DNA of 64,000 nucleotides from Thelonectria olida (lineage: Eukaryota; Ascomycota; Sordariomycetes; Hypocreales; Nectriaceae), in assembly GCA_020736575.1 (NCBI GenBank), contig JAGPYM010000015.1, forward strand, positions 124,001 to 188,000, read 5' to 3'. The notes beneath the pieces were generated by a model. It did not search any database. It was not told the DNA's origin and saw nothing but the letters and a program-made list of their open reading frames with translations. The position numbers were made by a program, and so were the translations under genes. Positions 1 through 12,300 of this stretch are shown here, one piece after another. Every line of letters begins with the position of its first letter. Positions within the stretch are counted from its first letter, which is position 1.

Positions 1-813
1 CCACGAGGGTGATGTTGGACGAGCTGCTGATGGCGATGGGGAGAGGAGAGAGTAGAAAGGCAAGGGAGACAAGAGATTCCGCTTCCCGCGAAACGGTGGC
101 ATGCTGAGCAGCACCTGCAAGGCGATGATTTGTCGAAAGCAGAAGGAGAGCTTATCATATAAGTTTTACAATAGATGAACGGCTTGATCACACTTGGCCG
201 CGTTCTTGGAGCAGGTTTCCATTGCAAAAGTTTTCCCAACAACTTCTGGTGGTCAGCTACCGGGTAGCCAGCCCGACGCCGAAACGGACCACATTCGCGT
301 TCATCTCCCATTGGCATAACAGCTATCCTCTACTAGACTGAATCGTCCCGAGTAATACCTAAAGAGCATAATAAGAATAACTGAAATTAGTCTCAATTAA
401 ATAGATAATATTGGCTTTGCATGTTTAGTGGGAGCCTCATATGCCTACAGGTACCCGCAGACATGTTTGTATGACATGAACAAGTCTGTCTCAATCCTTT
501 ATCATTCATACTATCACTGCCAATTCACGAACACCAAATTGAACATTACTCCGACTCTGATTGATGAATTTGTATGCTACTAGCATCAGTCCTTACTGAT
601 GAATCAGAGCCTGGCAACACTGCAGAAAACCCCCTCGTCTGACACCCATCGCTGACGCTTAATAAGCAAGCCGCTTCGTTATGTCCCGCGGTTGCCTAGC
701 CTTTCTGACCTGTCCCGCTACTGCGCCACATTCCGTACCTCGCGGAATGATTTCGCTGCGACCGGGAACTGGCTGGAGTCTATGACTTGGAATGCTCCAA
801 GCCATCAGGCAGA
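1..813. other. 5' flank of the NACHT-ankyrin gene
   Basis: No convincing coding region is seen here. The first 300 bases could be the 5' flank of a gene leaving the window to the left, but no reading frame supports one. The stretch from about 340 to 560 is AT-rich and the last 250 bases probably hold the promoter and leader of the gene that starts at 814. Confidence 0.4.
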
Positions 814-3800
814 ATGGACCCCCTTAGTATAACCACGGGCATCATTGCGCTCATCGACGTCTCTGGCAGAATCCTGCTTAGCTGCTACCGACTCCGCGAG
901 CAGATCAAAGGGTTCGAAAGCGACATTGCCGCCATTATCGAAGAGATCCAGAGTCTAAGCGATATTTCCGAAGAGCTCAAAGACATCTTTGAGCAGTGTC
1001 AGGAAGATGACAAATTAGGCGAAGTTCAGCTGCCCAACAAACGAGGACAACTTGGCGGGTCGGCGTTGGAAGCTTCTCAAAGTGCTCTCAATGCATGTGT
1101 TGACACGCTGAACGAACTGGCTGAGCAGCTGGAACCTCTGAGCAAGCCTCGGCTAAGAAACAAACTGCGGTGGCCGTTTGAATCGGCTACTATCAATCAG
1201 AAGCTTGATATCATTCAGAAACAAAAGGCAACCCTGCAGCTGGCCTTGTCCGTTTACCAAACAAGACTGTTACAGAATCAATCTTGCCAGATTGACCATT
1301 TCCAGCACCAGGGCAAGGAAGATAAGGTCTTGAGATGGTATAAGACGTCCGATCCGGAACGAAACCATCGGCTTGCCAAAGATAAACATGAACCCAACAC
1401 GGGATCATGGGTCTTTGAGGATGAGAAGTTCCAGCACTGGAAGGAGACGACGGGCGAGCTGCTATGGCTACATGGCATCCCGGGAGCAGGAAAAACAGTT
1501 TTGTGCTCGACAATCATCGAGCACATGCTCAAGTACAGCTCAACGTCAGACCACGCCAGTGGACTCCGACACCAAGTCGTCTACTTCTACTTCGACTTCT
1601 CGGACAGCAGCAAGCAAAACCTAGTAAGTCTGTTGAAATCAGTCATCTTCCAGCTTGGCTCTACTGCCCAAGGGCCCTCCACTGCCGCCGAGAGCCTTTT
1701 CGAGACTCAAAAGCGTGGCTTGAACGAACCCAGCCTTGAAGAGCTCGTTGACGTCTGCGTGGCCGAAGTAGTGCGCACTCAATCGACATATTTGCTCATC
1801 GACGCCCTGGACGAGAGCCCCATGAGCGAACGGGGGCCGTTTTTTCAAAAGTTTCTCCAATCTATGCTACAAGCGAACGTCAGCATCTTGATCACGAGCA
1901 GGAAAGAACCGGACATTGAGAGGGGCCTCAAAGATGTCGCTTCCGACATCATAAGCCTCCAGGCTTCTGTCGTCGATGAAGACGTCAGGACGCATGTTCA
2001 CACCGTCATTCATACCGATCCAACTTTGAGCTCAGTGAAACCAGCCCTGCAGAAGGAAATACTGGATGAAATCGTTGCAGGCGCGCGTGGGATGTAAGAA
2101 GCCCCCAAAGGCAACTTGCGTTGACTTGGCATTATTGACTCGCACGATAGGTTTCGCTGGGCAATTTGCCAGCTGGACAGGATAAAGCAATGTTTAACTC
2201 CTGCGATGATCCGCGAGGAACTCAAGGTCATGCCAGAGACTCTGGATGAAACCTACGACCGCATCTTATTTTCAGTCCCATCCGCCCACCAAGCTTTCGT
2301 CCAATCTGCTTTACACTGGCTCGCCTTTTCAGCCAGACCACTCTTGCTTGAAGAGCTCGCAGAAGCCGCTGTCATCAAGCCCGAGACTGGTCAATTCGAC
2401 CCCGAGTCTTCGAGACTGCTCAAGCACACAATGATTATCGACCTTTGCGGGGTGCTGGTCAGCTCGGTCAGCCAAAATGCCCGCGAGAACAGGATGAAAT
2501 GGCTCGATGCCAAAGGCGAGGTGGAGACCCGTGGAATCCAGAATTTCACAAACAAGACAGAAATCACTGTTCTGTCTCTGAGTCACTACTCAGTGAAGGA
2601 GTACATCATTTCGACCAGGCTGCGATCGGGCCCCCTTTCTTGCTACCATACATCGACAAGACTGGCTAATTCCTTTCTCGGACAATGTTGTCTCTTGTAC
2701 ATCAAGGACTTCAATGGCGGCAGAGTGGCTTCGCAGCTGGACTTTGAAGAATACCCCCTTCTCGAATATGCCTCTCGGTCTTGGATGCAGCATTGGGCAC
2801 GCGCTGGTGGTGAAAGCTGTGATGCCACTCTTCGTCAATCCTGTGAGGGGTTCTTCCACCCTAATGCTCGCAACTCCTACATGAACTGGCTTAATGTTTG
2901 GAATCCAGACAATGAGGCTGAGGACCGCCTCCATTCTCGCAACTATGGACTTATCAAGATGTCCGCAGATCTCTTCCAGCAGCCCTTATACTGGGCCGCG
3001 TTTCTGGGTGACCTCGCTCTGGTCGAGTTACTTGTCGACCAAGGGGCAGATATCACGGCACGTGAGGGCTATTTCGAGTCCGCTTTTGGGGTTGCTGCTT
3101 TCCGTGGCCACTTGGAAGTTGTCGAGTTCCTCTTGGGACATGGCCTCAGCCCAAATTTGCAGGGCACAACATTTGGCAGCATTCTGCAGATTGCAGTTGC
3201 TGGAGGCCATCTGCCTGTTGTTCGGCGGTTGCTCGAAGCCGGCGCCGATGTCAATGCTCAAGGCGGTGTCATGTGGGATTGTGCGCTTACAGCTGCGGTG
3301 TCGAAGCAGTTTACCGACATTGTGACTCTGCTCTTGGAGAATGGCGCGGAACTGAACCCTGACATGCAACCGGAGGGATCAACACTCTTCCGAGCTGCAA
3401 AGGCTGGAGATATCCAGCTCGCGACAATCCTCCTTGGAGCTGGCGCGGATGCGAACGGCTCAAGTTCTGGCAAAGAGCTGTCGCCGCTGTATGCCGCTGT
3501 CCAGGCTGGCTCCCTTCCCCTTGTTCGCTTACTTATCCGCCACGGTGCAGACGTCAACAAATCCGGGGAACATGCAGAAGCTAGTTACCGACATGCCCTC
3601 ACTGAGGCTGCTAATAGAGGCCACAGCCATATTGTCCAGGCTCTTCTTCAAGCAGGAGCCGACCCAAACAGCCCAGATGAACCTGCGCTTGATGAAGCTA
3701 TTGGTAGTCGAGACATGACAACTTTCAGATTGATTCTGGACGCAGGTGCTGATGTGAACCGGTCCAGTAACATGTACGAAAACTGTTTCCATAAGGCCGT

Positions 3801-6281
3801 GAGCTGGCGCGAGTTCGACATGGCCAGAATACTGATGGACAAGGGTGCCGAGCTTGGTGACCAGGTCCTCATTGCAGCCGTTAACAAGTACAAGCGACAG
3901 CCATGGATCCTGGAAACGCTTCTCGCCCGAGGGGTCAACGTTGACGTTTTCGCCGAATACTCTGGCACTCCCACGACTACGGCACTGCATGTTGCTGTCA
4001 TGAAGTGGAAAGGCGACGACACCCCAGTGGAGCTTCTACTGGAGAAGGGAGCATATGTCAACGCCATCGACCAGCGCCACTACACGACGCCTCTCTGCCT
4101 GGCCATCCAAGACGGCAAGGAGAAGCTCGCTCGGCTTTTGATCGCACATGGAGCTGACATCAAGCGTAAAATCAACTATTCTCCCTTTGAAATGGCAATC
4201 AAGTGGGCTTGTGACGACGGTGGTTCGCTTGAGATGGCTGACATGCTTCTTCGTTCAGGCGTGGATATCAACATTGATACTGAAGCTGCGTGAGTTTGGA
4301 ATTCCTTTATCCAGCAACTCCGATCGAACAATAACTCACCCCATCGTCTGAGGGATTCGCGGCTAATAACTATCGTAGACCGTTTTGGCCCTTAAAGTCA
4401 GACAAACCTGATGTCTTGCGCTACCTATCCGACAAAGGAATCGACTTGAATCGGGTGTTGATGCCAAAAGATCGACCCAGCGGAGGACGTACGCACGGCG
4501 TAGCTCGCTGTACGCCAGTCCAGTTCACGGCAGAGCGTGGCAATGTAGAAATGCTGCAGCTCCTTCTCGATCTTGGGGCCGACTTGGACCGTCTGCCCGG
4601 GCCAGATGGCACAACACTGCAGTACGGATTGCTCTCCAAGAACAAAGAGATGGTCGATTTTCTTCTCGAAAAACAGGCCAAGGTTGACGATGACTCTGTC
4701 GCAGACCAGAGCGCCATATGCAAAGCAATAACATGGAACATGCCAGAGCTTGTTCCACGCCTACTTGATAGTGGGGCCAACGTCAACGCAAATGAACAGG
4801 GTGAAAGCCCTCTTGCTGTTGCTTACATCGATGGACACCAGGACCTTGTTGAGCTTCTCAGAAAGCACGGAGCCCGCTTTTCGAAACATGATGCTCAGGT
4901 GGCTATCGATGCCATCGAGAAAGAGGAGTTGATAGACTTGAAATGGCTACTCGAACACGGTCTCGATCCAAATGCAAAAAACTATTCACGATCTGCTATC
5001 GAGTCGGCCATGTGCAAGACTGACACCGCCGCCATCGAGCTGTTGATTGAGAAAGGCGCCAATCTAAGCGGCGAAGAGTGCCAATATGCACTAATTAAAG
5101 CGTGCAAGACGGGGCACATTGAGATGGCTACAGTGGTCTTGAACAGTGGTCAAGACTTTGACCTTGACCAGGCTTTGAGGGAGGCCGTGTACTCACCAAA
5201 CAACACTGCCATGATGAAGATGCTGGTCGAGCGAGGTGCCGATATAGCCGCGTGTGAAGGCCAATGCTTCGACAACGCTGCCCGGAGTGGATGCCAGAAC
5301 GTGCTGACCTATCTACTCCAGCAACCCATGACGCTGTCCCAACGACATGAGTACCTCGGACGGGCCCTTCAAGCGGCGGCATCGGACACGAACCTCAATC
5401 TATGTAAGTGGCTTCTCGACGTCCAAGGCGCTGATATCAACCATCACGGTCTACCTTGCGGCAGCCCGCTCCAAGCCGTTATCGCATCATTGCGTTACAG
5501 AAACAACAACCAGTTAGTTCTATTTAAGATGCTTCTCGCGTACGGGGCGGATGTGAATCCACCTCTGACTGAGAAACCTAAGCGGCCGCCCCCAAGACGC
5601 AAGATTCCGGGCTTCAAGACTGACGAGTCCACATCCATTGCCTCGCCACTGACTCTTGCAATCGGCGGTAGTATGTGGCGCGGTGGCCTTCAAGCAGTCG
5701 TGCCTCAACTCCTCTCGCTTGGGGCTGATGTCAATGGCCTTGGGGGGTCGCATCATACGCCCCTGCAAGCTGCTGCACTGCGTCAACCTTCAATTCTAGC
5801 CGAACTGCTGGACCGCGGTGCCGATGTCAACGCAGTTGGTGGCATATTCGGTACGGCTCTACACGCCGCCGCCTGGAACAAGGACATTGAGTCTGCCAAA
5901 CTCCTCCTCGCCCGCGGAGCTGACATCAGCATCTCGGCCGGCAAGTATGGTTCAGTGATGCAGGCGGCGGCCAAGGGGAACAGGTTCGACCGCCAAAACG
6001 GTCGTAGAACTGTGGAAATGATGGATCTATTGCTCCAAAACGGCGCGGACATTCATGCCCGGGACGGAAAGTACGGCTCCGCGGTTCAGCTGGCCGCCGT
6101 GAGCGGGAATGTGGCAGCTCTGGACTGGCTGGCGGCACATGGCGCAGACATTCGAGTCAAGGGCGGGAGAAGGGGGAACGCCTATCGTGCGGCGTTGAAG
6201 AATCTCCATAGTAATAAGTCTGTCGAGTGGCCCGCCGTCAGTTGGTTGGAACAACATTATGGAAGGGATGGATGGGATTAG
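814..6281 (+). CDS. NACHT-ankyrin STAND protein (fungal NLR-like)
   Basis: The three exons are 814-2093, 2151-4289 and 4379-6281, giving 1773 aa. Both introns (57 and 89 bp) have GT..AG ends and restore the frame exactly, and the second has a CTAAT branch site. The N-terminus (MDPLSITTGIIALIDVSG) matches the fungal STAND N-terminal helical domain. Walker A is GIPGAGKT at about residue 221 and Walker B is YLLIDALDES with Asp near 330. The first intron splits the typical 'GMFRWAICQLD' motif. A LSHYSVKEY motif lies near residue 570. From about residue 705 to the end there are roughly 30 ankyrin repeats. Proteins of this build act as cytosolic receptors in fungal non-self recognition and regulated cell death, so that role is inferred by family. 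The ATG at 814 was chosen because the conserved domain begins there. The ligand is unknown. Confidence 0.93.
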
Positions 6282-6506
6282 GCGGGATGTTTACTGCTTC
6301 CCTTTAAATTGGTTCATTTACTAGAAGAAGATGGGTAGAAATTATAAACGCATTGGTATCACGTTGTCACCACTGGATAGAAACGCACCAGCAACTCCAG
6401 TAGACTCGTATCTCTTCCTCTGTTTAGATATTATACATACTATACCACCGGAAGAGCAGCATGTTTCTGGTGCAATGAGGTGAACTATGCAAATGACGCA
6501 AGGGTT

Positions 6507-8853
6507 TCATGAGATAGTTGAAATCATGCCAATCAGTGTCTTCATTGAGCCGGTTTTTTCTATCAGCGCCATGTGGTGCAAAGGTGTCATTCCGTCAACA
6601 TCTTGTGGGTTCACATCCAGGCGATTTTTGAACAAAGAGAGGAGCTGATGCCCGTCCACTGAATTGGCATAATGTAAAGGTGCCCGGCCGCGCAGGTTCC
6701 GGACAGAATGCTGAGCGAGATTAAGCACGTAGTAGTCCCCATAGTCTGCACGCGACCGGCTTCTTCGTGCAATCTTGTGACTTTTGTCATGTCCGACTTT
6801 GCCAAATCGCATTGAAAACCATTATAGAGCTCCTCAAAAACTGATCGTTTGTCCTGGTCGACTTTCCTTAATTTCTGGTTAAGAGTTTTGATGATCCTCT
6901 TTACAATGGTGCTTTCTGTTGAATTGGTTTCAAATGTGTCCAGATCCACGTGGATGCCAAGAGCTTGTCGATAAGCCGCCAAAATTGCCACGACCCTGAA
7001 GTAAGTCTCGGAATGTGACCCTGAGTCTTGGATGTCTTGGGCTAGTTTTGATAGACGCTTGCTCCGGAGAGTGAAGAATTTCCAGGCCTCCTGGGGGATA
7101 GCAGTATAGTCGGGTGCCTGGAGTTCCCAATGGTGGTCGATGGATTGGTTCATCTTCTCGGCCGCTGCCCACATGAAAGCACAGAACATGTCCTTGGCGT
7201 ATAGCTTCTCCAATGGGTCATGGGACTCAACAGCTAACACATAGCTGTTTTTCGTTGGAATGATCCATTTCCGATCTGAAATATGTCGGCTAAGAGACAA
7301 AAGAGTCCAATTCCTGGTGGGAAAAGTCTTGTCCTTTTTCAAGCCGCGACCAACGACCCTGCAGGTTTCAACTTCCAGCTGTCGACTCCCATCAGGGTTG
7401 ACCCTAAGCCAACTCATGTTTCCAAGTGTTCCCTGAGTAGCCTTCACGATTCCAACCTCGTCCCGTGGCATCCACAATCGCAGGTCCCGTTTGAGCAGCT
7501 GTTTACAGTGGTCAATCAGTCTCGGGGCCGGTTTGGAGCGCGGCCCTTTGGCGCGCAACCAGGTATCGTCGTTGCGAAGCAAATCAGATGCCACAGTCTT
7601 GTGGCCCTGAGACTTGGCTCGTCCCATTCCCTTCACAGAGTATAACCATAAGGACAAAGCCGCTTCGATCTCGTCTGCGTATGCTGTCTAGGTGCCTTTC
7701 TTCGAGTCCTCGTCAATTCGGAATTGAACTCCATCATCCTTTGCATTGTATGTCACATTGAGAGACCAGACGAGCCTTGTGCTCTGACTTCCTCTTGCCT
7801 GGGCACTTCTTTTCTTCACATCGGCACCACCCTTTGGAAATAGAGTATTCATTGCCACTTTAATTGCTCGAGTAAGACGAATCGCTTCTTCGGCTGCCAG
7901 TCCACGCCATTTGGCGAGCTTGGCCAAGTCCCTCCGTATTGCCATGATTCCCTGCGCGGAAAATCTGGTGGGAATTTTCAGGCGGCCATCCCATTCATTT
8001 TCAAGCTGAGATGATGGTGAGAGCATGCTGGATGATCTATTGGATGGGGTTATGATGCTCCAGCTTGGCCCTAGCCTGCCTTTTTCGGATGCCTGATTTG
8101 TCTCGTGGTCCTCATCATTCTCGTGGCACTCGTCGCTCTCGTTGCTCTCGTGGTCCTCGTCATGCTCGTCAAAATCCTCCTTCTCACCCTCTGGAGAGAG
8201 TTTGCACCAGGGAGCATGTTCTAAATCCCCCAAGCACATTACCAACCAATCGAGCTCATAGGTTGAGGTAAGTGCCTGATCATTTAAAACATGGGTGAAT
8301 CCTCGACGAACCCAAGCCTTTAGTACTACTATTATGAGAACAGCGGCGAGTTGAGCAATCGAAGCTAACTAATGCATGCCTCTCAGCCGACGAATTGGAC
8401 GATGAACCCAGCAAGGTAAATAAGGGTGCCAATCACCGCCTTGGTCTTAATCACGCTCACGGTCTCCCCATGAGTTGTCTCTTCGTCTTGCTTCTCGGTA
8501 TTCTCTTGGATTTCTTTCTCCGATGAATTGTTGTCCTCGTGCTAACGGTTCTCGTCCGGCGTGGAAGCATTGGGTCTTAAAACTGCTAAAAGTGTAGAAA
8601 GAAACTGTGTGATGTTGACTCGCCATTGACGGAGCAGACAGCTTATAGAATAATAGTGCTTGTCAGGCTGCACTCGACTCGACGTTGTGATTATTTGCGG
8701 GGATTTCGAAGGATATATCGCCACAGAGTTGAATACCTGATCGCTGACTGTCTTTTCTTGCTGCAACCAAACCATCCGAACCGTTTTCCCGTTCAACGCC
8801 TGGTGTCCTTCCTCTACTAACTTAACCCTGTCTGAAGACAACAATGGGCCCAA
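6507..8853 (-). pseudogene. Decayed multi-pass membrane protein with C-terminal ankyrin repeats
   Basis: Reading leftwards from 8853, family-like sequence runs through several reading frames. It begins with a soluble N-terminal part (FNSVAIYPSKSPQIITTSSR), followed by one membrane segment (VIGTLIYLAGFIVQFVG), a second (SIAQLAAVLIIVVLKAWVRR) and YELDWLVMCLGD. A long middle region and two short ankyrin-like repeats (RAPLHYANSVDG, MTPLHHMALIEK) follow, ending at 6507. The frame is broken by in-frame TAG codons at 8542-8544, 8369-8371 and 7688-7690, and by frameshifts near 8383 and near 6760-6790. Sequence on both sides of each TAG continues in the same frame. I recognise the organisation as a common, unnamed fungal family and infer that the gene is dead. 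A spliced product avoiding all lesions looks unlikely. The 5' end is not resolved. Confidence 0.75.
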
Positions 8854-9308
8854 ATCCCTGAGTATTCAACGTGTGGGGAAAAGGAAAGAGGCTTTCCGTG
8901 GTTTCACAGCATACACGAGCAACCCTGCAGCGGGAGCAACATCTGTTAATCAATCTTTGCTACAGGGGGCTGCGTGGGTTCTCCTGAACAAAGCAGAGAG
9001 AAAAGAGGCAACTTGATCACTTGGCCCGGTGCCGGGTGACAAGTTAGCGGGAGAACGCCTGGCGCCACCAATATTCATTCCATCCCACTTCTCGACAATC
9101 TCGGTCTTGGAGGGCGCATTTGAGCTCACAGCCAACGGCGCAAAATAGATAGCTGTCGTCGTTGTCCATTCTACAGGGTGCGCGAGACACTTAGATTAGG
9201 CAACTCTCAAAAACTTCTTAACACTGAAGGTTCCCTTTATCACAGATGAGCTGGAGCTGTTGCCAGGCCCCTGGATTTTCCTCTCTACAAGTAGACCTCA
9301 ATCAGCCC
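8854..9308. other. Spacer between relic and ankyrin-CorA gene
   Basis: No gene is seen. It is likely to hold the 3' flank of the ankyrin-CorA gene and a degraded 5' end of the relic to its left. Confidence 0.4.
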
Positions 9309-12300
9309 TTAGACAAAAGATTCTTCGTCCAACGAATCACCAAATCTCTGTTTGCGCCAGGCACGGGACTTGGAACGCTCAATCAAGGAGGCGATATCGT
9401 GGTGGTCGTGTACGGCAGAGCTAGAAGAAGCGTGCTTTGGAGACGATGACGCCTTCTTCCATGGAGACTGGAAGAACTGACCGACTTGCCGCCTGGAAGG
9501 CCATCTGCCATAGTACATGGCAGTCCCAAAGAGCAAGACGAACCCGAGAGTAGTGAACTCCCCCGCGACTAGGAAGAGGTTATCAGACAGTCCAGTCAAG
9601 CAGGGGACGAATCAGGCAAAACGGAGAATCAAGCTGTGCGCTCGACTCTCGATCTTGGCACACCTGTAAATAGAGGAAGGCACTCACCCATGCGTTCAGT
9701 GAACCAATTCGATTCGACCCTGATCTCGCCGTCGCTGTTCTGCGGAAAGTAGTCGAAGGGAATGGCAAACAGGCTTGTTAGGAATGACAGTGGCGTCTTG
9801 CAAGCGTGGCAGTTAGATTAGGGGTAGGAGGAATTTGCATATGGCATGAAGAAACTAACAAATACGATAGTGACGAGGGTGAATAACATGATGTAATTAT
9901 TCAGTCGCCCTGCTGTCTCGGCCTCCTCCAGCGAGCTCTGGGCTTGCTTCATTTGTACAAGATAATCGAGCTAGATTTTGAGTAATGTATTAGAAGAAAA
10001 AAACAGCTCCACGCGTACATGACAATGCATGCTATGCGCGACATTGGGTTGCGTAAAGAGGAGTGACTTACATCGCTGAGCGTCCGCTGCGCATGTCTGT
10101 CGAGTGCCTTTGTGCGATCGATGATTTTCTGGACACCACAGTCATTAACAAAGGCCTTGCCCGTTTTCGCCGCATCCTCTGCCGACCAGAAAATAGTGGC
10201 AAACTTTTGGACAACGTCGAGCTGGGATTCGAATATGCGGAGGAGGAGATGCAGTTCGTCGCGGATGTCCTTGATCTCATGGATCAAGGCGATGTCGCTG
10301 TCAACCTGCTTGTGAAGCGACCGCTTTTTTTCCTTTATGGAATCGCGGAATTTCTTGAAGAGAACGGCTTCTTGGTTGGACTAACAAGGAAAGTCTTGTC
10401 AGCAGTGTCGATTTAGTGACGGGAGGGGAATGCGTGGTGCAATGAATAGAGAACATACCCGAACTGCTATCGAGGATTCAAAGATGTCGAGAATGTGTAT
10501 TCCCAGCCCAGCGAATCTGTACTCTTCTAAGAAGGTGACGCATTCAAAGAGAATGTTCTCAATCAGTTGCTCTGGCCTGGTGTACGACTCGATGCCGCCT
10601 TGTCGAATCGTCTCGAAGAGAGTGTCCTCTACGCCCTGATGGTAACGATCTGGAAATGCCGTGATAATCGTGCTCGAATCAAGCTTCCACAGCCAGAGTT
10701 GATGGACCATCAGTAACCTCGGCAGACGACTGGTGTTGACGGTGTCTTGGCCAAATTCTGACTGCTCGGTCGTCAAGGACCTCTTGCACTTCAGGTTTTT
10801 CCATGAATCTTCCATGACTATCGAAAACGATGCGACTGTCTCTGGTCGCAGCTGCTCTATACGCGAGAAGGCACTGGTTAGCAAATACGGCCAGCAAAGT
10901 GACTTGCGGACGGGCAACCATGCGGACGAGCAATCAAAAAGGAAACATACTGAAGTCCTGTTCGTCAGCTTCCTTTCCCTGAAGCAGTAGACCTTCCTGC
11001 ACAATGTCCTTGAACCACTTGAACACAACCTGATCTTCGTCGCGAATCCTGAGGTCCTTGTGTCGAAGCATGTCGTAATACCACTCATCAAGCGTCCGCG
11101 GCTTGTGAAGTCCCAAAAGTCCGTCGTACAGGAACGACCGGTGTTCCAACTCGCGCTTGTCTCTGAACCCAGGCGTTTCAATTTCGTATCGGCCGGACTC
11201 CTCGATCCTGTCGTAGCGTTGAAGGTACTGCTCCGTCTCGAAATCGATATAAGGCACCTGGCTCGTTAAAAACTCACTCTGATTTTCTTGGTGACACCGG
11301 GTCAGATAAGACCTACCACAAGAGAGAATCGCTGGTCGTCGGCAAAGGTGGTGGTGTTTCTCCAAATCTCTCGTCGATAGAGGCCGGCAGTCTCGCTGGC
11401 CGCGGAGCTCTCAGAGACTTCCACCTTGATTAGAAAAAGGTTAGCACGCTGAAACCTCCAGGCCGTTTCCACTCTCCAGTTACGTACAAGGTCATCAGAC
11501 GAAACTTGATCAGTTCCCGGAGCCTCTTCAGGCGCGTGCTTGAGCATATCGCCAGCCTAACTCCTGTTAGCAACTAGCATATCTGTACGTCACCCATATC
11601 GATAGGCTTACATGAGGTACTCGTGTGAAAGAATGGAGCTTAACTCCTTTCCGCTGCGCAATGTTCCGCTCGAGGAATTTCCACGCTTCCTTCCTGGCTT
11701 CCGGTTGGTCTCCTCTGGCCAACGATCGGCCGTTGTCATCAGTGAGACGCCACACCAGGTCCTGAAGAAGATATGTCAGACATGAAAGGGCCGCTGCAGC
11801 ATGAGTAGGAAAGACGCACCGTTACCCAAGACATCTGGGAGGTAGTGTAAGCATGGTGGCTGGAGGTACCGAGGTTAGAGAAAGACGCACCTGATTTGCA
11901 GGAACGTGAATCCACTTCCAAATGTTTGCTTTTATCTCCATCTTCGTAGGCTTATCCTGAGTCGACGATATGTAGAACTTGTGATAGACAAGATCGACAA
12001 ATTCCGTCTCAAGACCGTTCATCGTCCCTCCGTCTATATCCTCATGCAGAAGAGAATGCATCGAGAAAGACCAGCTCCTTGAGAATCCCTCTTTGCGATA
12101 GAAGAAGCGGACGGTAGCAAAAAATCTCTCACAGACGTCGCCGGTCGCATCGCTGGTACTCAGACTGTCCACCTCGCTAACCGCATCGTTCGGAGCATTG
12201 TTCCAACATCGTGGCGGATTGGTCGGGATGGAGTGGGAATTATCAACAGTCACTTTTTCGAAGGCCAGCATAAGTCCATTCAAAGTGGTTGGAGCGAGAA

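Noticed and set aside
10660..10860. Alternative frame (DSRIVFDSHGRFMEKPEV) in the ankyrin-CorA gene
   Set aside because: It cannot be joined in phase to the strongly conserved HQLWLWKLD segment without an extra non-consensus intron.
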